Assembly: GCA_964353635.1 (NCBI GenBank)
Contig: CAYGVS010000013.1
Span: forward strand, 1-28,606
Direction: 5' to 3'
From: JAPLVB01 sp964353635
GTDB lineage: Archaea; Aenigmatarchaeota; Aenigmatarchaeia; QMZP01
Length of the DNA: 28,606 nucleotides
Shown here: one piece after another, positions 6,930 to 14,137 of the stretch
Numbering within the stretch: the first letter of the stretch is position 1
Layout of the letters: each line of letters opens with the position of its first letter
Notes under the pieces: model-generated
Databases searched by the model: none
Seen by the model: the letters and a program-made list of their open reading frames with translations, nothing else
What the model was told of the DNA's origin: nothing
Made by a program: the position numbers and the translations under genes

Positions 6930-8405
6930 TCAGTACTGCCTTCCCACATAAACCACTGCATTGGCTTTTTTCCCGCACACTATGCATTTCCCTATGGGGG
7001 CTTCATGCGTGTCCGGCCTGGTGCCGCGCACCTCTGCATGCAGCTTTTCCTTTATCTTCTCTGCGCATTTGTGCCCATCCTTGTCGCGGGAGCAGAAGCC
7101 CACCTTGACGAAGCCGCCCTTTTTTAGATCCGCTTCCAGCTCATGCATGTCACGTGCCTGATGCAGCATCGAGCTGAACCATTCGTCGGCTTTTTTCAGG
7201 AGGTTCTGGGTTATTGAAGGCCCTGTTTCCTTTATTGCATGGTAAATCTCGTTTTCAGGGACCGTCCTCTTCTCTCCGGTGTCCCTGCGCACGAGAACGG
7301 CCTGCCTGTTCTCCATGTCCCTTGGGCCGATCTCAATCCTGAGCGGGACGCCCATCATCTCCCAGTGGTTGAACTTCCAGCCTGGCTTGTTCTCTGAATA
7401 ATCCGGCCGCACGCGCAGACCTTCCTTCTCAAGAAGGGCCTTCACCTGCTCGCATTTGGCATTGACGTTCTCCTCCTGACCGGCCTTTGGAATGGGAATT
7501 ATCACGACCTGGACAGGGGCTATGTCAAAAGGGAAGACAAGCCCCTTGTCATCTCCGTGGATCGCGATCACAGAGGCGAATATCCTTGAGATGGCAGGGC
7601 CGTAGCATGTCTGCCATGCGGTCTGCTCCTTCTCGTTCTTGTCTATGAACCTGATATCGAATGCCTTTGCGAAGTTCTGCCCAAGGAAATGCGTTGATGG
7701 CTGCTGTATCACCTTCCCGTCAGGCATCAGCGTGTCTGCTGCACAGGTGTAAACTGCGCCTGCGAACTTGTCCCACTCAGGCCTTTTGAAGAACATGAAG
7801 GGGACCCCGAACTGCCTGTGCATGACCTGCTCTGTGGTATCCATGTCTTCCTTTACCTGGTTTTCTGCTTCTTCCTTTGTGGCGAAAACATCATGCCCCT
7901 CTATCCAGTGGAACTCCCGGCTGCGTATGAAAGGCCTGGTGGATTTGGTCTCATACCTCCAGATCTGGCAGCGCTGGTAAAGCTTCAGGGGCAGGTCCCT
8001 CCAGGAGCGTATCCATTTGGAATACATGATGTACATGGCTGTCTCGGAGGTCGGCCTCAGGGCAAGCTTTTCCGCCAGCTTCTGCCCTCCTGCCTCTGTT
8101 ACCCAGAAGACCTCGGGGGTGAAGCCTTCGACATGCTCGCTCTCCTTCTTGAAGTTCTTCTCTGGAATGAGTGCTGGGAACCATACGGGGAGATGCCCCT
8201 TCTTCTGAAGCTCCCTCTCCATAGCCCTGTACATCTCCTCCATGCAAAGGACTGACCACTCCCTGAAAACTATGAAGCCCTTGACATTGTATCTTATGTC
8301 AGAGAGGCCGGTTTTCGCAATGACCTCGGAGAACCATTCAGAGAAGTCCTTCTTCTTGAAGGTCATTCCTTCCTGCACGCCGTCCTTGCTCCCATTCGCG
8401 GACAT
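6930..8405 (-). CDS. proS: Proline--tRNA ligase, archaeal/eukaryotic type
   Basis: Class II synthetase charging tRNA-Pro. The 491-residue protein lacks the bacterial editing insertion and has the archaeal/eukaryotic layout. LRPTSET is at residues 116-122, motif 2 follows (WRYETKSTRPFIRSREFHW), then FRGAVYTCA-like and HGDDKGL segments and an HGTH-class anticodon-binding domain. The C-terminal domain carries four cysteines (Cys438, Cys447, Cys474, Cys477) typical of a zinc site. It ends with the family's terminal tyrosine (YVGRQY). A TATA-like acttaaac (about 8423-8431) lies inside the end of the upstream antiporter gene, about 25 bases before the ATG, so proS probably has its own leaderless promoter. 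Confidence 0.95.
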   Translation of the reverse strand: MSANGSKDGVQEGMTFKKKDFSEWFSEVIAKTGLSDIRYNVKGFIVFREWSVLCMEEMYRAMERELQKKGHLPVWFPALIPEKNFKKESEHVEGFTPEVFWVTEAGGQKLAEKLALRPTSETAMYIMYSKWIRSWRDLPLKLYQRCQIWRYETKSTRPFIRSREFHWIEGHDVFATKEEAENQVKEDMDTTEQVMHRQFGVPFMFFKRPEWDKFAGAVYTCAADTLMPDGKVIQQPSTHFLGQNFAKAFDIRFIDKNEKEQTAWQTCYGPAISRIFASVIAIHGDDKGLVFPFDIAPVQVVIIPIPKAGQEENVNAKCEQVKALLEKEGLRVRPDYSENKPGWKFNHWEMMGVPLRIEIGPRDMENRQAVLVRRDTGEKRTVPENEIYHAIKETGPSITQNLLKKADEWFSSMLHQARDMHELEADLKKGGFVKVGFCSRDKDGHKCAEKIKEKLHAEVRGTRPDTHEAPIGKCIVCGKKANAVVYVGRQY

Positions 8406-8435
8406 AATATCAACTAATCATGGAGGTTTAAGTTT

Positions 8436-8789
8436 CTAATGCCTCAAGTGCTTAAGCTCGCCTGAGTCTGCTGACTGGAACCTCCTGTATATCCAGATTA
8501 TGATCAGCAGCGCAAGGGCTGTAACCGATACATCTATCACAATGGATGTCAGCACAAGCGCCTGGGGTACCGGGTCCACTGAATAAAGAGGGAATGACTG
8601 GATGTTCTCGGAGGTTATGATTGGATTGATCGAGCCGTCCCTGTAGCCCATGGCGATGAAGAATATGTGCAGCCCGTTGCTCAGTATCCCAAGGCCCATG
8701 ACCTTCTTTATCAGGTTGCTTTTGTAGGCCAGGCAGAAAAGCCCTAGAGCCATCAAGGCGAACGCAGCAAAGTAAGCTTCGTATATCAT
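8436..8789 (-). CDS. mnhC: Mrp/Mbh-type antiporter subunit C (MnhC/MbhG, NuoK-like)
   Basis: A 117-residue protein with three membrane helices, homologous to NuoK/MrpC. The family stretch NLIKKVMGLGILSNGLHIFFIA, the external segment VDPVPQALVLTSIVI and a cytoplasmic basic end (WIYRR) are all present. In Mrp antiporters and membrane-bound hydrogenases this subunit is part of the proton/sodium path next to the large MrpA/MrpD-type subunits. It is the last gene of a four-gene operon, one base after mnhB, and is followed directly by proS. The large subunit that normally comes next (MbhH/MrpD) is absent. Confidence 0.85.
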   Translation of the reverse strand: MIYEAYFAAFALMALGLFCLAYKSNLIKKVMGLGILSNGLHIFFIAMGYRDGSINPIITSENIQSFPLYSVDPVPQALVLTSIVIDVSVTALALLIIIWIYRRFQSADSGELKHLRH

Positions 8790-8790
8790 G

Positions 8791-9195
8791 TCAATCCTCG
8801 TCTGATTTTGCCACAGTGTACCATACCATCAGCAGCCCTGTGAAAACCATTATGCCTCCGACTATGTTGAAGAACATGAGGGAGGAGCCGGACCACAGGC
8901 TGAAAAGGCTTTCCGTCGGCACCAAGGCTGCCCTAAGGAAGAATTCGAAAAGTATGAGCATTATCAGGACGAACCCGGCTACTGATTTAAGCACTTCCAC
9001 GATGCTTTCCTTCAGTTCCGTCTCTGTCTTGCGAATCCCGTAAGCTAGAGTGAAAAGCACGAAGGCTCCTGCCATTATGGAGCCTCCTGAGAACGTCCCT
9101 CCGGGAGTGGTATGGCCATGAACGACCACATATATCCCGTACAGGAGGATGAGCGGGAACATGACCCTGGCCGCGGTCCTGATGATAACGTTCAT
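8791..9195 (-). CDS. mnhB: Mrp/Mbh-type antiporter subunit B (MnhB/MbhF)
   Basis: A 134-residue protein with four membrane helices. The diagnostic MnhB segment GHTTPGGTFSGGSIMAGAFVL corresponds to the GHxxPGGGFxGG signature of the family. Its start overlaps the stop of the upstream MbhE-like gene by four bases (ATGA), a translational-coupling arrangement. It is presumably part of a membrane complex exchanging Na+ for H+, working with the other three operon products and with large subunits encoded elsewhere. Confidence 0.88.
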   Translation of the reverse strand: MNVIIRTAARVMFPLILLYGIYVVVHGHTTPGGTFSGGSIMAGAFVLFTLAYGIRKTETELKESIVEVLKSVAGFVLIMLILFEFFLRAALVPTESLFSLWSGSSLMFFNIVGGIMVFTGLLMVWYTVAKSDED

Positions 9196-9536
9196 TTTGA
9201 TGCCTCCTGGGGCTTTTCTTGAGCTTCGCCTGACGCCTGCTTCATCCCGGATATCCTCTCGACCGAAAAAAGCCCGAAGCCCAAGGCGAATATGCCCATG
9301 GCTGATGTGAAGAGGATGGTCTCCTCGCCAAGGGTGTCGTATCCCCTGAATTCCCAGACTATCGTGGTCACCGTGTTAGTGGCTGCAAGCTCTTTCCATC
9401 CTTCTGTTATGAAGAAGCTCGCGATCTCCTTTCCGGGCCATTCGTTGAATCCAGGGCTCGTGACAGAAAAAACCATGTATCCGGATATTATGATGATGCA
9501 TGCGAGCCCGATAGAGAGCTTGACCTTCTGGTTCAT
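9192..9536 (-). CDS. MbhE / MrpA C-terminal-like antiporter subunit
   Basis: A 114-residue protein with two membrane helices (about residues 8-25 and 75-93). The linking region carries TTIVWEFRGYDTLGEE, matching the D-x-RG-x-DT-x-GE signature of MbhE and of the C-terminal end of MrpA. The charged C-terminal tail is cytoplasmic. It overlaps the DUF4040 gene upstream and mnhB downstream by four bases each. In MrpA this segment is fused to the large ion channel; here it is a separate gene, as in Mbh-type operons. Confidence 0.82.
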   Translation of the reverse strand: MNQKVKLSIGLACIIIISGYMVFSVTSPGFNEWPGKEIASFFITEGWKELAATNTVTTIVWEFRGYDTLGEETILFTSAMGIFALGFGLFSVERISGMKQASGEAQEKPQEASK

Positions 9537-9808
9537 GGCTTGGCCTCCTTGAGCGGCTTTCCGGACTCCTTCTCGAAGCGCTCGGTCTTCTGTATCGCCA
9601 CGATGAATATCACGGTGCTCAGCCCTGCCTCCACAGCGGCCTTGGTTATCGCTATGTCAGGCGCGTTCAGGATAAGGAACACTGCGGCTGTGCAAACCCC
9701 TGCAGCGGAAAGGAATATGACTGACTTGATAAGGTCTTTGGAGTGAACCGCCAGGATGGCAAAGGACACCACACCAACAAGCAGGGCATCAAAAAGTATC
9801 TCATACAT
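9533..9808 (-). CDS. DUF4040 (MbhD-like) antiporter subunit
   Basis: A 91-residue protein with three membrane helices and the family motif APDIAITKAAVEAGLSTVIF. This is the MbhD/DUF4040 module that in MrpA lies between the large channel domain and the MbhE-like end. It opens the operon. A TATA-like ggaatttaac (9831-9840, minus strand) is centred 27 bases before the ATG. The gene order D-E-B(F)-C(G) is the same as in Mbh-type operons. Confidence 0.82.
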   Translation of the reverse strand: MYEILFDALLVGVVSFAILAVHSKDLIKSVIFLSAAGVCTAAVFLILNAPDIAITKAAVEAGLSTVIFIVAIQKTERFEKESGKPLKEAKP

Positions 9809-9830
9809 GGATAATTATTGGCTCTGGCGG

Positions 9831-9840
9831 GTTAAATTCC
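9831..9840 (-). promoter_or_regulatory. TATA-like box of the antiporter operon
   Basis: The minus-strand sequence ggaatttaac is centred 27 bases upstream of the DUF4040 start codon. This is the spacing expected for an archaeal leaderless transcript. No Shine-Dalgarno-like sequence is visible between box and ATG. Confidence 0.5.
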
Positions 9841-9849
9841 TACTCAGGC

Positions 9850-10047
9850 TCAATACTTCTGGAGCGACTTCTCGACCTTTTCTCGCCTTTCCGAGATTTC
9901 TTCATTTGTTAGCTTCCTTAGAAGAGGAGAACCGCCGACATAGTCATGCGTTGAGTAGCCTAAAGGGATTCCTGATTCTTGTGCGTATTTCTTTTCCGGT
10001 TGGCCTATGGCTATCTTAGCTCTATTGAACCAATTCCTTGGCCACAT
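9850..10047 (-). CDS. Small basic hypothetical protein, 65 aa
   Basis: I do not recognise this protein. It is 65 residues, rich in Lys/Arg, with an N-terminal WPRNWFNRAK segment and a C-terminal charged helix (LRKLTNEEISERREKVEKSL). It has no membrane segment. Support for a real gene comes from its promoter: the palindromic box at 10067-10076 lies about 25 bases before its ATG, mirroring the distance to bud32 on the other strand. Confidence 0.55.
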   Translation of the reverse strand: MWPRNWFNRAKIAIGQPEKKYAQESGIPLGYSTHDYVGGSPLLRKLTNEEISERREKVEKSLQKY

Positions 10048-10066
10048 GCCTTATTCTTCTCCGCAA

Positions 10067-10076
10067 GTTTTAAATC
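10067..10076. promoter_or_regulatory. Palindromic TATA box shared by two divergent genes
   Basis: The sequence gttttaaatc contains the self-complementary TTTAAA (10069-10074). Its centre is about 25 bases from the bud32 ATG (10097) and about 25 bases from the ATG of the minus-strand gene (10047). One box could therefore set leaderless start sites in both directions. Confidence 0.55.
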
Positions 10077-10096
10077 TCGTGAAACAAGAATTCCCT

Positions 10097-10729
10097 ATGA
10101 AGATAATCCAGAGGGGAGCGGAGGCTGTGCTGTGCCTTGAGGAAAGGGACGGCCGCAAGGTCCTGGTCAAGAACAGGGTTCCAAAGGGATACCGCTATAA
10201 GGAGCTGGACGAGAGGATCCGCTCCCAGCGGACCAGAAGGGAGGAATCGCTCATCATAAGGGCAAGAAGGGTGGGCGTCAGCGCTCCCAGCATACTGGAA
10301 GCAAGGGAATCCAAGATTGTAATGGAATGGATTGAAGGGGAAAGGCTGAAGGACTCGCTTAACAGCATGCTGAAGGCCCAGAGGTTGAAGGTTTACAGTC
10401 TGATGGGCGAGTCGATTGGGAAGCTGCACGCCTCAGGCATAATACACGGCGACCTGACGACCTCTAATATGATATTTAAAGATGACAGGCTCTATATTAT
10501 AGATTTCGGGCTGGGGAAAATCTCAGCGAAGGCAGAGGACCAGGCCGTTGACCTGTATCTGCTTTATGAAGCGCTCAAATCGACGCATCTCAGGCTGTTG
10601 AAAGAGGCCTGGAAATGCGCTTTAAATGCTTATAAAAAGAACTATGCAAAATCTAATGAAGTTTTCAGCAGGCTAAGCAAAATCGAGAGAAGGCGAAGAT
10701 ACAAAGGAGAATCGGCTGCTCATGCGTGA
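10097..10729 (+). CDS. bud32: KEOPS complex kinase/ATPase Bud32
   Basis: Bud32 is the small RIO-like atypical kinase of the KEOPS complex, which makes t6A37 in tRNAs reading ANN codons. The 210-residue protein has the short N-terminal GAEAVL lobe, Lys25 (VLVKNR), the family stretch VPKGYRYKELDERIRSQRTRREE, the catalytic loop HGDLTTSN (117-124, Asp119 and Asn124) and DFG (136-138). The C-terminus is basic (ERRRRY), as in archaeal orthologues. An upstream in-frame ATG at 10007 would place the start before the TATA box, so 10097 is chosen. It lies 30 bases before the uS5 gene, an unusual neighbour for the spc cluster. Bud32 is often fused to Kae1 in archaea but is free-standing here. Confidence 0.93.
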   Translation: MKIIQRGAEAVLCLEERDGRKVLVKNRVPKGYRYKELDERIRSQRTRREESLIIRARRVGVSAPSILEARESKIVMEWIEGERLKDSLNSMLKAQRLKVYSLMGESIGKLHASGIIHGDLTTSNMIFKDDRLYIIDFGLGKISAKAEDQAVDLYLLYEALKSTHLRLLKEAWKCALNAYKKNYAKSNEVFSRLSKIERRRRYKGESAAHA

Positions 10730-10759
10730 GCGGCAGTATACAAAAAAGGTTTGAGATAA

Positions 10760-11485
10760 ATGGCAGAAGAAAACGAGGTAATAGAAGTGGAAGCCGAGAA
10801 GGAAGTAGTCAAAGAAGTGCTTCAGAAAGAGGAGAAAAGAGGGAAATCCTGGATACCAAGGACCAAGCTGGGGAACAAGGTCCTCAAAGGCGAATACGCC
10901 ACAATAGATGATGTCCTCAGGTCAGGGGAGCTGATCCTCGAAGGCGGCATAGTAGACCACCTTGTGCCCGGCCTTAAGGAAGAGATAATATACATAGGAG
11001 GCAGCCCAGGAAAAGGCGGCGGAATACGGAGGACTGCCACGAAGAGGACTGCGAGGATGCACAAATCCGGAAGGAGATTCAAGCTCACAGCGCTTATTGT
11101 TGTCGGGAACGAGAACGGAGTGGTCGGCATAGGCAAGGCATCCTCAAGGGAGCACAGGATTGCCATAGAGAAGGCCACAGAGCAGGCAAAGATCAATGTC
11201 ATAAGGGTACGGAGGGGCTGCGGCTCCTGGGAATGCGGCTGCGGAGGAGACCACTCCATACCATTCAAGAGCATGGGAAAATACGGCTCGATTTCTGTCA
11301 GGCTTCTGCCTGCGCCGAAGGGGACGGGCACTGTTGCGAACAGTACTGTCAAGACAGTTCTTTCGCTGGCAGGCGTGAAGGACATATGGGTCAAGACTCG
11401 GGGACAGACATCCACAAGGCAGAACCTTGTGTATGCCCTTTTCAATGCCCTCAAGAGCCTTAACATGACCAAGGGTGAATTGTAA
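10760..11485 (+). CDS. rps5: Small ribosomal subunit protein uS5
   Basis: Ribosomal protein of the small subunit, involved in mRNA entry and decoding accuracy. The 241-residue protein has an acidic N-terminal extension (about 25 residues), the double-stranded-RNA-binding-like S5 N-domain (RRFKLTALIVVGNENGVVGIGKA) and the S5 C-domain (VRLLPAPKGTGTVAN). The archaeal/eukaryotic insert RRGCGSWECGCGG is present and rich in cysteine. It overlaps the uL30 gene by one base and is the first of three spc-operon genes kept in order. Confidence 0.96.
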   Translation: MAEENEVIEVEAEKEVVKEVLQKEEKRGKSWIPRTKLGNKVLKGEYATIDDVLRSGELILEGGIVDHLVPGLKEEIIYIGGSPGKGGGIRRTATKRTARMHKSGRRFKLTALIVVGNENGVVGIGKASSREHRIAIEKATEQAKINVIRVRRGCGSWECGCGGDHSIPFKSMGKYGSISVRLLPAPKGTGTVANSTVKTVLSLAGVKDIWVKTRGQTSTRQNLVYALFNALKSLNMTKGEL

Positions 11486-12078
11486 TGGATACTGAACTTC
11501 CCACCAATGCAGCAGAGAAAAAGCCCAGGGTAAGGAAGCCCAGAGCCTTAGGGGCTGAGAAGAAGCCAAGGGCCAGGAAAGCGAAGCCAGTGACTGCTGA
11601 AGAGCCAAAGCATGAAGAAAAAACCAAGCATGCTGAAAAGCATAGTCCTCTTCTGGCTGTGATAAGGGTGAGGGGCCTTGTTGGAATCAACAGGGATATT
11701 GAAGACACTCTCAGGATGCTCAGGCTTGACAGGGTTAATCACTGCGTCATTGTCCCCAAGAATCCCAATTTCGAGGGCATGGCCAAGAAGGCTGCCTATT
11801 TCGTGACATGGGGAGAGATAAATCAGGAGACCCTTGAGAAGCTCATCGCGAAAAGGGGCAGATTCGCAGGCGATAAAAGGATTTCAGACGAGAATTATGT
11901 GAAGGAGCTTGCCCAGCTCATGCTTTCAGGCAAGGCTGCGAAGGACACAGGCATCAAGCCTGTCTTCAGGCTCTCGCCTCCCTCAAAGGGATACAAGCAC
12001 ACAAAGGTGCTTTTCCCCAGAGGAGCCCTTGGATACAGGGGAGAGAAGATAAACGAGCTCTTAAAGCGCATGATATAG
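11485..12078 (+). CDS. rpl30: Large ribosomal subunit protein uL30 with basic N-terminal extension
   Basis: Large-subunit protein. The conserved domain starts near residue 55 (LLAVIRVRGLVGINRDIEDTLRMLRL) and continues through NHCVIVPKNPNF to the archaeal C-terminal region (FRLSPPSKGYKHTKVLFPRGALGYRG). The 197-residue length exceeds the usual roughly 150-160 because of about 50 N-terminal residues rich in Lys, Pro, Arg and Ala, with two related segments (KKPRVRKPRALGAE and KKPRARKAKPVTAE). This looks like a disordered RNA-binding tail, possibly grown by a short internal duplication. The start codon overlaps the stop of uS5. Confidence 0.95.
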   Translation: MDTELPTNAAEKKPRVRKPRALGAEKKPRARKAKPVTAEEPKHEEKTKHAEKHSPLLAVIRVRGLVGINRDIEDTLRMLRLDRVNHCVIVPKNPNFEGMAKKAAYFVTWGEINQETLEKLIAKRGRFAGDKRISDENYVKELAQLMLSGKAAKDTGIKPVFRLSPPSKGYKHTKVLFPRGALGYRGEKINELLKRMI

Positions 12079-12134
12079 TTTTGAAAGAAGGTGGCGCGGC
12101 CACCTTCAAACGGAAATTCAATAACGGTGAATGT

Positions 12135-12536
12135 ATGGCTGCGAAGCGAAAGAAAAAAGTGAAGATGATGGGAAAATCCACCTATGGACACGGATCCAAG
12201 AAGAAGAGGAGGGGCAGCGGCTCGCGCGGAGGCTGTGGCCTCGCAGGAAGGTTCAAGCACAAGAAGACGTTCTTCAAGCGATGGGGATATGACAAGGACC
12301 CCAGGTTCAAGTCCCTCGAAGGCAGGGGGATAAGGGACAGGGAGAAAGCCATAAACATCGGGGATTTGGTAAAGCTCACAGACAAGAGCGAGATCGACGC
12401 TTCTGAGTTCGGGTATGAGAAGGTCCTTTCCGAGGGCGTGCTGGAGAAGGCCGTGACAGTAAAGGCGAAAAAATTCTCGGAGAGGGCGAAGGAAAAGATA
12501 GAAGCGGCCGGCGGGAAGGCTGTTGTTGAGGAATAA
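12135..12536 (+). CDS. rpl15: Large ribosomal subunit protein uL15
   Basis: Large-subunit protein with the basic, glycine-rich N-terminal arm typical of uL15 (STYGHGSKKKRRGSGSRGGCG) and the globular C-domain (INIGDLVKLTDKSEIDASEFGYEKVL). I place the start at 12135 (133 residues). GGTGA at 12125-12129 is a good archaeal Shine-Dalgarno site five bases before it, and the family begins with this MAAKRKKK-like sequence. The longer frame from 12081 would add 18 unconserved residues. It is the last of the contiguous ribosomal genes; secY follows only after two inserted genes. Confidence 0.94.
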   Translation: MAAKRKKKVKMMGKSTYGHGSKKKRRGSGSRGGCGLAGRFKHKKTFFKRWGYDKDPRFKSLEGRGIRDREKAINIGDLVKLTDKSEIDASEFGYEKVLSEGVLEKAVTVKAKKFSERAKEKIEAAGGKAVVEE

Positions 12537-12560
12537 AAAGCTTATTTCTATAATTTTTCT

Positions 12561-12863
12561 ATGAGTAATCAATATTTTGCACTAATATTCAGATCTCGCT
12601 GCCCGGAGCGTCCGGAGTTTCACAACTTGCTAACCTGTTATATTTTTGAGGATGGCAAACTGAAAATGCCATTGTACCATTCTTCTGCAAATGGAATTTC
12701 TAATTTGATGCTCGAGTTTATTAAGCAAAATAGAGAAATCAGCAGTATTTCACGTCTCAAAGAGCACCAAGACTGGGAGATTCCCAATTATGCTAACATG
12801 CCAATTGAAGAGAAAGAATTTTTGGAAATAACTTCACAATATGAAAAGAAATTGGAATACTGA
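12561..12863 (+). CDS. AT-rich orphan gene, 100 aa hypothetical
   Basis: I do not recognise this protein. It is soluble, with histidine and cysteine residues scattered in the N-terminal half and an acidic, helical C-terminus (EEKEFLEITSQYEKKLEY). Its DNA is visibly richer in A and T than the ribosomal genes before it or the HD gene after it. It lies in the spc cluster between uL15 and the HD gene. The AT-rich leader (ttatttctataattt) could hold a promoter. Base composition and position suggest recent insertion or a fast-evolving gene. Confidence 0.5.
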   Translation: MSNQYFALIFRSRCPERPEFHNLLTCYIFEDGKLKMPLYHSSANGISNLMLEFIKQNREISSISRLKEHQDWEIPNYANMPIEEKEFLEITSQYEKKLEY

Positions 12864-12901
12864 AATAATGATTTTATTAATCCGCTAGCAAAAGAATTCT
12901 T

Positions 12902-13987
12902 ATGAAGTTCTCTGACCCTGCTTATGGCGAGTTCGAGATCTCGGAGCCTGTGCTTCTTGAGACCATAATGGCCAGCCCCGTGCAGAGGCTCAAAGGCATA
13001 AACCAGTACGGGACCTGGCAATTCATCCTTCCGAGGATGAGGACCACCAGGTTCGAGCATTCCCTTGGGGTGTGCTATCTCCTGAAGCGGCTGGGTGCCG
13101 GGATCGAGGAGCAGATGGCCGGGCTGCTGCATGACATCTCCCACACCGCTTTCTCCCATGTTGTGGACTACCTTTACAGGCAGGAGGGACAGCAGGAGCA
13201 CCATGAGAGCCTGTTCCAAGAGATGTTCATGAACTCGAAGATTCCCAAGATTGCGCAGTCCAATGACATAAAGCCTGAGCTCTTCCTGGAGATGGGGAAC
13301 TTCTTCCTCCTGGAGAAGCCACTTCCGGACCTGTGCGCGGACAGGCTGGACTACCTTTTCAGGGACAGCGTGCTCCTGGGCATATGCAAGCCTGATGAGG
13401 TAAAGGTCTTCATGGACCACCTTGCGGTCAGGGATGGAGAGATACTGGTGGATGATGCCGTTGTCGCCAAGAAGATGGCTCTCGGCTTCATGGAGTGCTC
13501 GAAGAGGTTCTGGGCGAGTCCCACGCAGGCCGCCTCCTACCAGATACTCGCAGACGCGTTCAAATCAGGGATGGAGGCCGGGATAATAAGCGAGAAGGAT
13601 TTCCTGCTCACTGACATGGATGTTTACAACAAGCTCAGGTACTCAAAGAATATCAGCGTGACTGGCAAGTTGGAGCTGCTCAATCCGCAGTTCTTCGCAG
13701 TGAACTCTCCGCAGGATTTTGACTTCTTTGTGAAGACCAAGGCGAGGTACATAGACCCCAAGGTGCTGCAAGGCGAGGCTGCAAAGAGGCTATCAGAGAT
13801 TGACAAGGACTACAGGAAATCCATGACAGACTTCATCCAGAAGGTCTCATCGGGCTACCATGTGAAGGTCTTCCCCAGGATAAGGACCCTGGCCTCCATG
13901 CCGAAGAGCGAAATCCAGAAAGCCGAGCCTGCCCCGCATGAGGGCTTCGCAGGGATGAGCTCCCTGCAGAAAGGAATCTCAGGCTGA
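12902..13987 (+). CDS. HD-domain phosphohydrolase, SAMHD1/dGTPase-like
   Basis: The 361-residue protein has an N-terminal HD domain with the metal-ligand pattern His53 (RFEHSLGVC), His77-Asp78 (GLLHDISH), further histidines at 81, 86, 100 and 101, and the distal aspartate motif ADRLDYLFRDS (146-156). This arrangement and the approach sequence VQRLKGINQYG are those of the SAMHD1/YdhJ group of HD proteins, whose studied members hydrolyse dNTPs or other nucleotides. The actual substrate is unknown. The C-terminal third (from about 230) is not recognised. It sits just upstream of secY, an insertion relative to the usual uL15-secY order. Confidence 0.85.
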   Translation: MKFSDPAYGEFEISEPVLLETIMASPVQRLKGINQYGTWQFILPRMRTTRFEHSLGVCYLLKRLGAGIEEQMAGLLHDISHTAFSHVVDYLYRQEGQQEHHESLFQEMFMNSKIPKIAQSNDIKPELFLEMGNFFLLEKPLPDLCADRLDYLFRDSVLLGICKPDEVKVFMDHLAVRDGEILVDDAVVAKKMALGFMECSKRFWASPTQAASYQILADAFKSGMEAGIISEKDFLLTDMDVYNKLRYSKNISVTGKLELLNPQFFAVNSPQDFDFFVKTKARYIDPKVLQGEAAKRLSEIDKDYRKSMTDFIQKVSSGYHVKVFPRIRTLASMPKSEIQKAEPAPHEGFAGMSSLQKGISG

Positions 13988-14101
13988 AGCTTGACTGAAG
14001 GCGACAACAGATGCCTTCTAAAGAAATTCCAATTGTATTTGGATTCGTGATTGAAGGCTGCTTGCATGCCACATGTGAAATCGCCTTCTACCCATAAACC
14101 A

Positions 14102-14110
14102 ATTTAAATA
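14102..14110 (+). promoter_or_regulatory. TATA-like box before secY
   Basis: The sequence atttaaata lies about 30 bases before the secY start codons. GTGAT at 14131-14135 directly precedes them. This indicates that secY has its own promoter instead of relying on read-through from the ribosomal genes. Confidence 0.5.
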
Positions 14111-14137
14111 GACAGTTCAATATTTGGCAAGTGATTG

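Noticed and set aside
7951..8259. Overlapping ORFs inside proS on both strands
   Set aside because: They are shadows of the class II synthetase core, which is fully supported by motifs.
8436..9808. A membrane-bound hydrogenase operon
   Set aside because: Only the small antiporter subunits are present. No nickel-site large subunit, small FeS subunit or NuoH-like subunit is encoded nearby.
10007..10096. The longer N-terminus of Bud32
   Set aside because: The first 30 residues are not Bud32-like and the ATG at 10007 lies upstream of the TATA box that sets the transcript.
13997..14097. Repeated GAAGGC/GCCTTCTA elements and a 28-aa ATG frame (14011-14097) before secY
   Set aside because: The six-base inverted pairs are short and could be chance. 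The frame is too short to support, with no ribosome site. No C/D or H/ACA guide boxes are evident.
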